Shown one piece after another: positions 38,061 to 50,504 of a DNA stretch of 64,000 nt (positions are counted from its first letter, which is position 1; each line of letters starts with the position of its first letter). The notes under the pieces were generated by a model. That model saw nothing but the letters and a program-made list of their open reading frames with translations, was not told the DNA's origin and did not search any database. Source of the DNA: Gorsachius magnificus (lineage: Eukaryota > Chordata > Aves > Pelecaniformes > Ardeidae). Location of the stretch: contig CM067086.1 in assembly GCA_034008185.1 (NCBI GenBank), forward strand, positions 40,628,507 to 40,692,506, given 5' to 3'. A program made the translations under genes and the position numbers.

Positions 38061-38224
38061 GACTGAAGGACATGCTGCAGATGATTGCAAGTCAATGGAA
38101 GGAACTACAGAGGCAAATCAAACGGCAACACAGCTGGATTCTTAGGGCTCTGGATATCATCAAAGCAGAGATACTGGCTACTGATGTGTCTGCAGAGAAT
38201 GAGGAAGGGACTGGGAGCCCTAAG
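38061..38224 (+). CDS. AKAP6: AKAP6 coding exon C, spectrin-like repeat region
   Basis: This exon encodes GLKDMLQMIASQWKELQRQI, then KRQHSWILRALDIIKAEILA and TDVSAENEEGTGSPK, completing the Gly codon begun in exon B. It is a highly conserved stretch of AKAP6. The tryptophan in SQW and the amphipathic helix fit a spectrin-like repeat, and the acidic EENEG-type tail looks like a linker. The acceptor is CTTTTACTTTTTTCCCC upstream with GAGAAG immediately before 38061. The donor AAG|GTAAGT at 38225 is perfect consensus. The exon is 164 nt and ends in phase 0. The acceptor is a GAGAAG tandem, so use of the upstream AG (38057) would add three bases and one glutamate without breaking the frame. Confidence 0.93.
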
Positions 38225-41200
38225 GTAAGTGGCTTGAAGTTTGCCTTATTTCCTCTTATTTCCGTCTTCTTTTGAACTAGGCACCACTGAAGTTTTCTTT
38301 CCACCCTAAGGCTTTTCATTTCTACTGGGTAAACTTTTTTTTATAAACAAAATGAAATGCCTTACTCTGAAACAATAAAAAAAATCTTAGAACTTTCAAG
38401 TTTTCCAGGAAGACCTGTCTCATTGTGTGTAGAGGGGCATGAGGGGGAACATAAAACATTTAGTAAACAAAACATAAAGCATCTTTAACATGAATAATCA
38501 GAATGGTTTTAAATTGTTTTGTTGCAACTATAAATCACTATAATCAGTGCAATCACTCAGCTCTGACATCCATTAGCCGCTTGGTTACAGCAAATTAACA
38601 AAGAAGAGAGAAAGTGATTCATTATCTCATTCCTGTTAATGACTATCAGATGCATTGCTTAATTAGGGGATGGCCATTGTAGTGGGAAGAAGGTCATATG
38701 CCTTTTCACAAATCTTTTTGCTCTGAGTTTAAGTCCTCCATAACAGTGCATGCATTGAATACGACAAGTGCTTTAAGAGTAAGGTACTGACACCTATCAT
38801 CTTTTGGTGGATATTAATTATTAAAGAGGGCTATAGTACTTTCCAGCTGCCAAAATTAATATTTCTAAGAGCATTTTAAATACAAAACATGCTTATTCAA
38901 ATTGGTGCAAGCAGTGTAGGGACACTACACACAATAGAAACTTCTGGCATAGTGTCCATGACCTTTCATTACCATCACTAGTAAGTAAAGGTGGTTGGAG
39001 GAGGGTGTGTTGAAAAATGTTGATTTTTCCAATGCATGCTAAGCAAAGAACATGCAGCAGAGCAACCCAATAACTCTTAACATATTGGCATGCAGCAGGC
39101 TGAAATTTATAGAAAAAGTCAAGATTCCTGTTTCTAGAAATAACAGAGATGGTTGCGCTGAGTAGTTTTTCAGATTTTTATGACAGACAATTCTTTGCGT
39201 CGATACTCAGTGCTTCCTAGAGAGTATTTTGTAGAGTGACTCTTGGCTAGGATTCCATCAAATGTTCTGGTGTTTTCTTACCATAATTCTACATAGCAAG
39301 AATTATCTTAGAAATGGTAGAGGAAGAGCCAAGGTTAACAATGAAACAAAATACAGGAAACGACCTATATGCAGGAGACACAATTTGAACTGACATCCCT
39401 CATTACTTGCATGGTGGAAAATGCTTCTGTGCCACATAGCTTTTAGTTCAGGAAGTAGATGGTAGAACAACTCTTGGTTTCATAGTTAGGTCTGTTAAAG
39501 TAAACAGACTAGCTCAAAGTTAAGTTTCTACCCCTCAAGAATATGACCCTGTACCTCTGAACAGCTTGCCTCATCCATGGCCAAAAGTTGAACGGCTTAA
39601 TCAAAGTTATCACATCAAAAGTGTTCTAAAATCCAGCTTGATTTTGCTATGAAAATTATAGAACCCTAAGCTCGGAATAATTATATTCAAATATCCACTT
39701 GAAAAGGGAGAAATGGAGGCATGGCTTACATTGCAGTATATTTTTCAGAGATAGGTCGTAGCTGCTTGCCCTGTGCTTTTTATTGTAGAGATAGGAACCT
39801 GAAGCAATGGGTTTTTTTGTGCATACAGTTAAATAAAAACACAAACAGACAAAGGAATGAGCAACCAAAATATATTTTCAGGTTATTTAATTCATTAAAT
39901 CACATCCCTATATGATTCTTCTAAGCATGGGCAATAGTGCAGTCAAATACCATCTACTTCTCCATGCTGAAAGATGAACTAAAATTAAAATACAGGTGGT
40001 AATATAACTGTAGATTTCAGTTTGCATTTATTTCAAAAGCCAAAAGGAACCTGAGAAGTATAATAGGAAAACTAAAGATGATATCTAGAGGGTATTTTAC
40101 TTTTTGCCTTGTTTGACAAACTACAGGAACAGCGTTGGTGTTAGACATCTCTAAAGAAATAGGAAAAGGAGGAATTTCAAAGACTCTAAGAAAGTTTTCC
40201 CTTAGGACTTTTAAAATATGTTTTCATAGTGCATCTTTTAAGCAAGCAATGGAGAGTAGAAGGGAGAGAGGGACATTCTGCACTCTAGAAATTCATTGTC
40301 AACATTTGTGTTCAAGAATTCAGATTTTGCTTATGAAAGTTTTCATTTTATTGTATGTGTTTCATAGTGGTTTATAGTGATTGCTATAGAAGACTTAAGA
40401 GCTTTTAAATATTTCTGATGCCTAAGCTTTTCTAATGTATTGCATTCTCTGTATAATCTTAGAAAAACAATGACATATCTTCTTTAAGTATTTACTAAAA
40501 CTATTATTCTGTCATTTTTATAAATAAACAAATTATGACTGTGTTCAGCTTAAATTGGAGGACATAAGGTTTTGCCTTCTTACCCCATTGAGAAGTACCT
40601 TTAAAAATAAATCTCAGAATTTCTGTGATACCTTCCAACAAGTACTGATCTAACATTATGAGTAGTAAACATGACATGCAGTGTATCTGAGTTTCTTTCA
40701 GAATCTTAAGGCACTTGGCTAACAGTAGGGGTTTTCTCCTGATGGAAATAGTGAATAATATTCTAAAATACCTGGCAAATAGGAGGAATGTTTGCATATA
40801 TGTGTGTATCTTGTGTTTTTTCACCTTCTGGAGTTGTCTGAGACCACTTGTTTTATAACTGATCTCTTCATAATTGGGCCACTTCTCCATCAGGAAAGTT
40901 CTACTGGAACAGTATTGCTTTCAATAAACAGTAAGGAGTGATATTGAAAAATAACATGCTGTACTTTCTTATCTAGTGGCTGTGAGTGTTACTGTCTGAA
41001 CATTACCCTGATCTTTTAACTCATAGTTTGATGGAAAAGTTCATTGCTTTCTGAAGAGCTTGTAAGTTAATGGTGTAACTAATGTCCTTGAAAATGATAC
41101 AAAATTTGCCCATAGTAGACATTCTCCTTCATTCAAATTGTATGGAATAGTATTCTTAGGGTCAGTTGTGAGTTCTGCTCCCAGCATGTATGTGGACAGT

Positions 41201-42534
41201 TAGTTCATGACTATAATTTTTGGATCTGGGTATTTTTGTTCTGCAAGTAAATGTTTTAATTAAGTTTTGGGGGTTTTGTGTAACAGTTCAGAGCATAACA
41301 TCAGAACCTAAAGGCTGGCAGGTTAAAAGAATAATGGTGTACTCTAGAAATATAGATGTATACTGTACTTCTAGACATGTTCCTTTCCAGAATAATTGCT
41401 ATATTACTGAAAAACATTTCTACTTTTCCATTTCAGCTTCAGAAAAATAAGCATGAAACTGGTTAAGGCATTGGGCCTAATGCTTAGAACATTGAAACCT
41501 CACTTAGTTGTCTCAGGTGAAAAGCACTCTTGGGAAGATTATCTTAATGATAATGAACTTGTCTGTCAGTGGGTTAACGATAAAGCAGTAAGGATTTAAA
41601 GAATGTTAGAAGAGGTAAAAATACCTTCAATAAAATAAACCTAAAATCAAAGAAATAGTAGATGGCTCAAGATAACAGAGTTTGAAGTGGTTAAACAAAC
41701 CTCTGTATAAAGGGAAAAAGAAAACCAGTGTGATTTCCTCTTGGTATGTAATTAAGCATCCCACACTTCCAGGATCATCTCCCACTCAGTTGTGCATAAT
41801 TTTACAGTTTTTACATCCATTCTAAACAGTCTTCAGTACACAGAAAATTATTTTCATGAAAAAAGTGAAAACTCGGTGAAGCTGTTTAATATCTACCACA
41901 GTTTGCGATTCTGGGAACGCTCCTTGACAGACAGTTTTATAGTGACACTGGTCTCAGACCTAGTGAGTGGACTAAACACTGCAGTCCAGAACACTTACAG
42001 CCTGCTCAGTGTTTTAATATGAGGATGAATTTGTGAAATGGACAAAAAGACAGAACAAAGGTTGGAGAATGGTAGTTGTCCTTTCTTTATTACTTCAGAC
42101 TTGTAACTTGTCCTGGACATCCAATCATGCTGCTATGACTACAACATTTAGATTAATACTTTGATGTAAAAGCAATGTACAAATTAAGTGTTTTGGCATC
42201 TTTGTGATCAGTGCAAAGAGATATCGTATTTGTGAGTAGATATTTTGCTTTTTCTCAGTGTCTTTTATCAGCTCTAGATTTCTAATCTGCAGACATCAGT
42301 ATGATGTATGTAGTATAATATTAAAGCCAACACACCAGTATTTTTCTCATGTCTTCCATTATTTAAAAACAGGGAAGGTCTATTATTGGGACAGTCTTAA
42401 ATATTGTCAACAGATAACAGAGCATGGTTTCAGAATCTAGTGTTTTTACTTACATAACCACTTTGAAAACTGGGTTTCTAGTGTCCTAACTAGAGTACTG
42501 CAGATATTACTGTAGTGGTCAGTGCTTTGAAGCA

Positions 42535-43947
42535 AAAATGACACCCAACTACAAGAAGGGCCAGAAGGAGGATCCAGGGAACTATAGACCTGTCAGTCTG
42601 ACCTTGTTGCCAGGAAGGGTTATGGAGCAGATCATCTTGAGTGCCATCACGTGGCATGTTCAAGACAACCAGGTGATCAGGCCCAGTCAGCATGGGTTTA
42701 TGAGAGGCAGGGTCTTCTTGACTAACCTGATCTACTTCTATGACAAGGTGACCCACTTAGTGGATGAGGGATAGGGTGTGGATGTTGTCTGCATAGACTT
42801 TAGTAAAGCCTTGGACACAGTCTCCCACAGCATTCTCCTGGAGAAACTCACTTCTCATGGCTTGGACAGGTGTATGCTTCATGGGTAAAAAAAATGGGCT
42901 GGATGGCTAAGCCCAAAGAGTTGTGATGAATGGAGTTAAATCCAATGGAGTTAAATCCAGTTGGTGGCCGGTCACAAGCAGTGTTCCCCAGGGCTCAGTA
43001 CTGGGGCCAGTGTTGTTTAATATCTTTATCAATGATGTAGATGAGGGGATTGAGTGCACTCTCAGTAAGTTTGTAGATGACACCAAGTTGGGTGGGAGTG
43101 TTGATCTACTTGAGGAAGGCTCTACAAAGGGATCTGGACAGGCTGGATCGATGGGCTGAGGCCGGTTGTATGAGATTCAACAAGGCTGAGTGCCGGGTCC
43201 TGCACTTGGGTCACAACAAGCCCATGAAATGCTACAGATTTGGGGAAGAGTGGCTGGAATGCTGCCCAGAAGAAAAGAACCTCGGGGTGTAGGTTGACAG
43301 CCGGCTGAATATGCCCAGGTGGCCAACAGGACCAATAGCATCCTGGCTTGTATCAGAAATAGTGTGGCCAGCTGGAGTAGGGAAGTGATTGTCCCCTGTA
43401 CTCAGTGCTAGTGAGGCTGCACCTTGAATACTGTGTTCAGTTTTGGGCCCCTCACTACAAGAAAGACATTGAGGTGCTGGAGTGTGTCCAGAGAAGGGCA
43501 ATGAAGCTGGTGAAGGGTTTGGAGCACAAGTCTTACGAGGAGTGGCTGAGGAAACTGGGATTGTATAGTCTGGAGAAGAGGAGGCTGAGGGGAGACCTTA
43601 TCACCCTCTACAACTGCCTGAAAGGAAGTTGTAGCGAGGTGGGTGTTGGTCTCTTCTCCTTGGTAATGGGTGATAGGACAAGAAGAAATGGCCTCAAGTT
43701 GCACCAGGGGAGGTTTATACTGGATATTAGGAAAAATTTCTTCACCAAAGGGTTGTCAAGCATTGGAACAGGCTGCCCAGGGAAGTGCTTGAGTCCCCAT
43801 CCCTGGAGTTATTTGAAAGACATGTACAAGTGGCACTTAGGGACATGATTTAGTGGTGGACTTGGCAGTGCTAGGTTAATGGTTGGACTTGGTGATCTTA
43901 AAGGTCTTTTCCAACCTAAATGATTCTATGATTCTGTGATTTTGTGA
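42535..43947 (+). mobile_element. CR1 LINE, 5'-truncated, with degraded reverse transcriptase
   Basis: It encodes the 3' half of CR1 ORF2: YKKGQKEDPGNYRPVSLT, then [43 protein letters not shown] and the catalytic-box counterpart FVDDTKLGG (usual form FADD), followed by the C-terminal region [17 protein letters not shown] to [11 protein letters not shown]. It is dead: a TAG at 42772-42774, a TAA near 42887, and frame changes before 42923, before 43077, before 43405 and after KNFFT. The 3' end is the standard ATTCTATGATTCTGTG tail. About 1.4 kb long. Confidence 0.93.
42931..42960 (+). repeat. 15-bp tandem duplication inside the CR1
   Basis: TGGAGTTAAATCCAA is followed directly by TGGAGTTAAATCCAG. 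It doubles five codons ([10 protein letters not shown]) just before the [11 protein letters not shown] block of reverse transcriptase, so it keeps frame. Confidence 0.85.
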
Positions 43948-44002
43948 AGTTGTCAAGTGGCACATGTAACTGGCCTTCATTCTCTTTTCCTTGAGTTAGT
44001 TG

Positions 44003-44168
44003 CTGCTGCCCAGGGGGGTTGTGGAATGTCCTTCTCTGGAGATATTCAAATCCCGCCTGGATGATGTCCCGTACAACCTGCTCTAGGTGAACCTGCTTTA
44101 GCAGGAGGGTTGGACTAGATGATCTCCTGAGGTCCCTTCCAACCCTTGCGATTCTGTGATTCTGTAAT
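44003..44168 (+). mobile_element. Second CR1 LINE 3' end in tandem
   Basis: Starts near CTGCTGCCCAGGGGGG, encodes the last CR1 ORF2 residues (VVECPSLEIFKSRLDD-type, ending NLL stop), then the segment CTTTAGCAGGAGGGTTGGAC and a GATTCTGTGATTCTGT tail. Its 3' UTR differs from the CR1 55 bp upstream, so it is a separate insertion of another subfamily, not part of the same element. Confidence 0.88.
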
Positions 44169-47100
44169 AGCATGTGCTAGAGGGATCGTTTTACTTGGGT
44201 TACTGGAGTCTCTTAAGTCACAGGGGACTTTTAAAACTTCACACCTCAAACTGAATTTATTTTTTTAACTTACAGTCTGTCTTTGTCTTCCTCGTGCACA
44301 AAGTCAGGATCAGACACGTATTCAATCCTGTGCCTTGTGTTCTTAATATTGTGGGATAAAATGTCAAGTAAATAGTCATCACTTCGTCAGTAACAATTTG
44401 AAAGATAATGAAGTGGAAATCAGACTTCCATCTTGACATTGTACAGACATATGGAAAGGGTATTTCATCTGGTGATACATATGCCATCCTGGTCTATGGT
44501 TATCTCATGGCTTAATCAAGTCTTTTCTGGGAAAAGGAATGTAGAAGGAAAGTTGGTATTTGTGCTTTAGCAGAAGTCAGTTTTTTCTCTAATGTGTCCA
44601 TAACGAGCCACATTCCCATCTAGACATGAGGGAGTTTTATGCCATGAATACAACACCTTGTAGATCAGACATTAAACTGAAGTTCCAACCACCTTTATCC
44701 AAGCTTATTTCCAGTATCAGTAATTACCATCTGCCACCTTAATTCTTTGCAGTTTCAGCTGAATGTATGAGTCTCTTCTGTTCAGAACAACTGGATAATC
44801 TTGGGCACAGTTAAATAGTTACTACTTTTCGTTGGTGAAAAAAATAGCTTACAATACCTTACAAAGTATTTCTGTGCTGAAAAGTATTACAGCGAGTCAG
44901 TAGCTCACCATTCACTACTTCAAAAGATGGTAATAGGGGAAGTGATTTACTGTAATTAGAACTGAAGGTTCTGCTATGTGGCCATTGAGGCATAGTCTTA
45001 AATTGTTGAATATTTAAAATGCTGTCTGTACATAAATGGTATTATTTTGCCTAACAGCTGAATAGTTTAAAATCATTCATGTGACATTTCAATTCTGAAT
45101 CTTTTGAAACTTTGGAAGTCTAGAGTACAGATACTGTGAGCTCGCTCTCAAGTACAAATGGTTCCATTAATTCTGCCCTACCAGGAAAAAAATGCATCTA
45201 CGGTTATTTTGCTTGGCTTTATTTGTCTTATTATGTGACATTACAATGTTCTTGATCTGTCAGCTTCTATAGTGGGGGTTTGAACCATGGATGAGTTGGT
45301 GAATGAATAGAAAGGGTAGTGGTATTTACAAAATCCTTCTGTAAATCAATAGACATAATTTTGGGTTTGTGAGGAATAAGCCTGTCTTTTAGTGTTTTTA
45401 CTGGAGCATGGGAAACACAACTGAGCTCTTTTTATATTAGTTGGTATCCAAATGTAGGATTGAAAACATCCGTTAAGAATTTCCAAGCTAATAAAAACAA
45501 GCTATGTTGATGTAGCAATGAAAACAACCTAAGCAAGAAGCAAGATGAAGGAATATTTGTGTCTTTTAGTGCAGCTAGACACTTCAAGTTCCTCAGTTTG
45601 CTGGGTTTTAATACCTTGCTTTATAAGTTACGTATTTTTACGTACATCACCTAGATTGTGCACAGGCCTAGCCATCTTTATAACTAAAAGTATTTTCAGG
45701 AAGGATTTGAGAGGTGAAACCAGAATTTTACACACCATTTTGGAATGGATGAGTAAAAGGAAACAGAAAGGTCTTTCAGAATAAGTGTAGTAGCAGAAGC
45801 TGGCATCGGTAAAAAGGACAACCTGAATATGGAAAATTGAATGGGACTGACTTACAGTGAGTCTTAATTGTAGAAACAAGAAATACAGATAAATGGCATT
45901 TACTGAGGGGTATCAAAGATGTGATCATGAGAACTGGGCAGAAAAACTTTGTTGAAAGTACTGTACCAGACTGAGAATTAATTAGAAAATTTAGATTTGG
46001 AGAATTTTAGTATAGATAGAAAGCAAAAATAGAATTTTAGTACCTTTTAGTACCTCTCTGGTACAGGGGGTTTATTGACAAAACCTGTGCCTTGCCAAGA
46101 AAGTGCCTCTCTTTATCATATTTTGGAGCGATATTTTCTTCAGCCAAGCAGGAGCTTTCAAAACCCCATGCAAAGCCAAAGTAGCTATGTAATCTTCTAC
46201 GTTCAGAATGTTTCCTTTAAGTTGCTAAGTGAATGCAATCTTAAACTGATAAATTGCATACAGAATAATATTCACAGCGTACCTATTCTTCTTCATAAAA
46301 CTGCTAAGATTCTTCTGGCTTGTATTTTCTATCTATCCTAGAGTAGTTGAACATGTTCTTGCTTAGTTAAAGTGTTTTAACTGAGCAAGTAATTTGGGGG
46401 TGAAAGATTGTAAATTTTTAAGCTCATAAAATTTTAATTTTAGGGCTGTTAGATCAAGGCCTTTTTCACATACACAGGCACAAGCAAACTGGACCTTAGA
46501 ACCTTCCTCTGGTCAGCTCTTTTACAAGGGCTTTCTCCCCACCACACCTTGAGAGAGGCAGGTGTCAGAACTATTGCTCCTTTTCCAGAGGAATAATGTT
46601 ACATTCCAGCTGGCTGTTCATAAGGATTTAAACAGCTGAGATCTAGGGAATGCTGTAAACCAAAGCCTTCTCTGGTTGTCCCTGCGTGAGCCTGTTGTGG
46701 ACTGTGCTGGTGCTTCACAGGGAAAGAGGCTGTGTTGTGCATCCCCACTGCCTTCCTCCCTGTGGCTGGAAATCCATGGCCTGTGCTACTGAGAGCACCT
46801 GGGATGAATCTGACCCATTGGTTTGGGGGTAATATGTTGTGATAATAACTACATTTTTAAACGGCTAAGGTGCAGGATTATACAGATGTGCTTGTAAATG
46901 GATTAGGAACACTTTACCATTGCTTTTGGAAGTTGTTTTCAGCTGATAGAAGAATTTAAATGTTGCGTATCTGCAAGAACTGTATTTTGAAAAAGTTTCT
47001 TTTGTTTAAATATTTGTAGATTTATTTTTTTTTCTGAATGATTGAAAGAAAAAACATCAGAGGTGCCCAAAAAAAGATTTAGGGCTGTTGGATATACAGT

Positions 47101-50100
47101 CAGCCTCCACATCACTGCTATTTACTGGAAGCTGTTTCTCCTGAGATGCTAATTTTGTGCCTTTTAATGGGCAGAAGGAACAATTTTGTGTTTAATTCAA
47201 AGCCTCCCTTCATAGAGAAAGGAATGAAGCTGAGCAGCCAGTGTTTGGACTGCAATAAGAGAAGACAAATGAATATGAGCTCCGTCCTAAACCTCTTCTT
47301 TCATGTTATATGAGCCCTGTTAAAACCTCTAGATCACAAGTTAACTTAATACTTTGTTAGTTTTTCATGAAATTGTGTCCCTGAAGTCTTAGTTAAGCAA
47401 ACCTGGGTCCCATTTTAGCTCACAGAAATTGTTTTCTCACATATCCATCAAATTCCTTGCATATTTGCTGCAATTTCTGTATGACAATACTGTTTTCATG
47501 GTATCTAAAATAATTTTAATTACCTTTAACAAGCCAAATTTCTAAAACAGTAGCAGAGCTCCTCTTTTTTTTTCCTGTTGAATCTAAAAGTAACCTTATC
47601 TCTGGTTTATTAAGCTCACTACCAAGTATAAAATGTAGAGTGCCATGGTTTAAAATTCATATTTTTGCAGCTAAATTGCATCTACTACTAAGCGCAATAT
47701 TCAATCCTGTTATAAAACATAGGTATGTTTTTAAACCAATATATTTAATATTTACTGCAAAAATATGAAAAGGCATATTTTAATTGAAGATGTGAATGAG
47801 GACTCCAAAGTATCTGTCGTATTTATAGTATGCTTCTATAATTTTTACACATTGGTGATTCTAGATACTGTATATTGATTACTTTTGGCAATTGTAGGCT
47901 CTTTAACAGCCATCACTGTTAATAGAAACAGTTATGCTTAAAGAGTTAGCAAAGAAATTATGATTTTTGACTTTAAGAATAAGGAAGGCTACTTTCTATT
48001 AAAACATAGATCAAGTTCAGTTTGAAAGATGTTTTAAATCTAAATCACTCCACTGAGAACAAGTGCAGACTAAGAACTTGATGAGAACAGATATTTAAAC
48101 TGACATACACCCAAGGGGCAAATTTTATCATAATGCTATTTGAATCTTTGAACACTATTATCTGAAACTCTGAAAGTATGTTAGGCTATTGTAACTCCAC
48201 ATGCATAACTGGACCAACTTTGAGAAGTTTTATTTAGGCAGAAATCCCAGTTGGGTTTGGCCGGTGTTTGAAAATATAAAACCATGAATGTATTTGTTCA
48301 TGTATTGACATAAAAGCATTTATCTTAAGTGACTTAATCTAAATATTAACCACTCAAAGGCCTTGATTTTCTATTTTGCCAGTATCTGTTCATTCTGCTT
48401 TCTCTATCGTATTGATGCATTTTTGTTCTGTTGTTTTTAACAGAACCCATTTTCAGCAGTGAATATTGGTGGAAGGCTTCTCTTATTCACATCTTCCTGT
48501 TGTTTCACATGCTTCTCAGATTTCCAGATAAATCCACATTTAATAAGTTTTTAGTAACATGCACACACAAATACACAGATTAATTTTACTGGAAACTGGA
48601 CATCTCCCACTCTAAAGCAGAAATTTCTAGGATAGCCTGTCAGAGCTATTACTTGTCTCCTTTCCTGTGTGGGCTCAGAATCCTGTGTGCCCGTTCAAGG
48701 CCAAGTTTTTACAGAGAAACAGCTTTTTCCTTTATTTATTTTTTGAGCTTGAATTCAGAAGTTGGTGGAACACACTAAAATAAATTCATAAATAAGCAAG
48801 TGAAAAGAAGGAATCCTAGCTGTCTGAAAATGTCTTGGTGGAACAAGTCTGTGGTTGGCTTTATAGATAGTGATCACTAACAAAGCAAATTATTTGAAAT
48901 TCAGATCTTTACAGTTAACTTTCCTTCCTTATTTCTTATTCCTGCTCCCTTGCCCTCCCTGGCATCTGTTGCTCTTCAAAATAGTTCAGGATCTCACCAG
49001 GATCACAACTGAAACAAAATATAGAAGTGTGTGGGGAAACTTCTCACAGGGTTCACTGCCTGGTCAGACCCAGATGGAAGCGCAGTAGGCCTGAAAGCTA
49101 GTGCTCTATAGACATTATAGCCGATTCGCAGACAAAATTGGTTCTGCTCAGCTCGAACAATAAATGTGTGTTCTACCCATCTGTGGCTTACCAGTCATCA
49201 CAATGATAAATATTTTGAATTGTTCAGATCATGTAGCATGAGAGCTAGAGGTTGGGTCTACAAGGTTTTCTTCTACTTTCCCCACTAGCCTATTTTGCTT
49301 TTTCTAGCTCTGGTAGTAGCAATGCAGTATCACCTCATTCTTCTCATCCTGATTACCTCTGGTCGTGCAGGCTTCAGTGGAGTGAACTCAGCTTGCCTCC
49401 TGTACTGATACATTCTTTTTTTTGGTGCCAAACTGTTCCACCATGTTTTGCTTTTAAAAAAATCATGTTTTCAAAGCTAGGCTTTCCCTTTTGATATAGT
49501 CTCCTAAAAATCCTGTACTTTAAAAATGGCAGCTTAATATTGATGCTATTGCCGATTGTCATTATTAAAGATTGTTGCTTCTGTTAATAGCATTCTATCT
49601 TTGCTATTTTATTAAAATTATATTGCTGCTCTGAAAACAAAAATGACTGCTTTATTCAATTGAAGAGTGACTGGCATGGCACTCCTCTGATGTTTAAAAA
49701 GAAATTTTACTTTCATTGTATTTGTGCATTAAATTAAGTGTTCATATCTACAGAATAAACTAACATAAATATTACTGTGTTTAATTATCAGTTCAGTATT
49801 TGAGTTTTTGCTGTTATGGTTGATGTCTAAGAGTGATTAAATGTGTAATAGAGAACAAAAGGAACATTGATGTGAATAAAGATACTGTTAGATAAAGGTA
49901 AATTTTATCTTCTGCATGTTTTTATTCTTTTTAAAGTATTTTAATTACTTTTATATTCAGCGTGATTGGGTGGCATTTCCTTTTTTTTCTTTTCAATTCA
50001 GTTCCCATTTTAGTCTTTCAGAACAACATCTTCTAGCAACAATTTAATCTGTAGAATCTTTCAGTTGTAGTCTCAGCTGTATACTTAAAGCAGCCATTCT

Positions 50101-50489
50101 TCACTGGGGTGGTCACAAAAGGGAAATCAGGTAAAACAACGTTTGAAGGAAAAATCTACTTGGACATCCTGCATCTGATTTGTTCTTAAATGTCTTGTGG
50201 CGTGGTACATTCGACTACACTTAAAATTTAGATTCAGAGTGATGTTACAGATTTTGCTAGTTTTTTAAGCTACTCTATTAGAAGGCAACAGAATATGATG
50301 CTGAGTGTTGTGTGACCCGGCTTCTTTATGTCAAGAACTTCTTTATTCTGAAAAAAATAAACAACCTTTTCAGTAGAGCACTTGGTGAAACCTAGACTTA
50401 CATATTAAAAGAATGCAAGATACTTATGGTAAAAGCATATGCAAGTTTGTATGTCAGGTCTAATAACTTGTAGATAATATTTTTTGTAA

Positions 50490-50504
50490 TTTTTTTTTTT
50501 TTTT
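50490..50504. repeat. T homopolymer run
   Basis: Fifteen consecutive T. Confidence 0.85.

Noticed and set aside
40504..40890. 128-codon minus-strand open frame
   Set aside because: No domain recognised and no supporting signals; likely chance.
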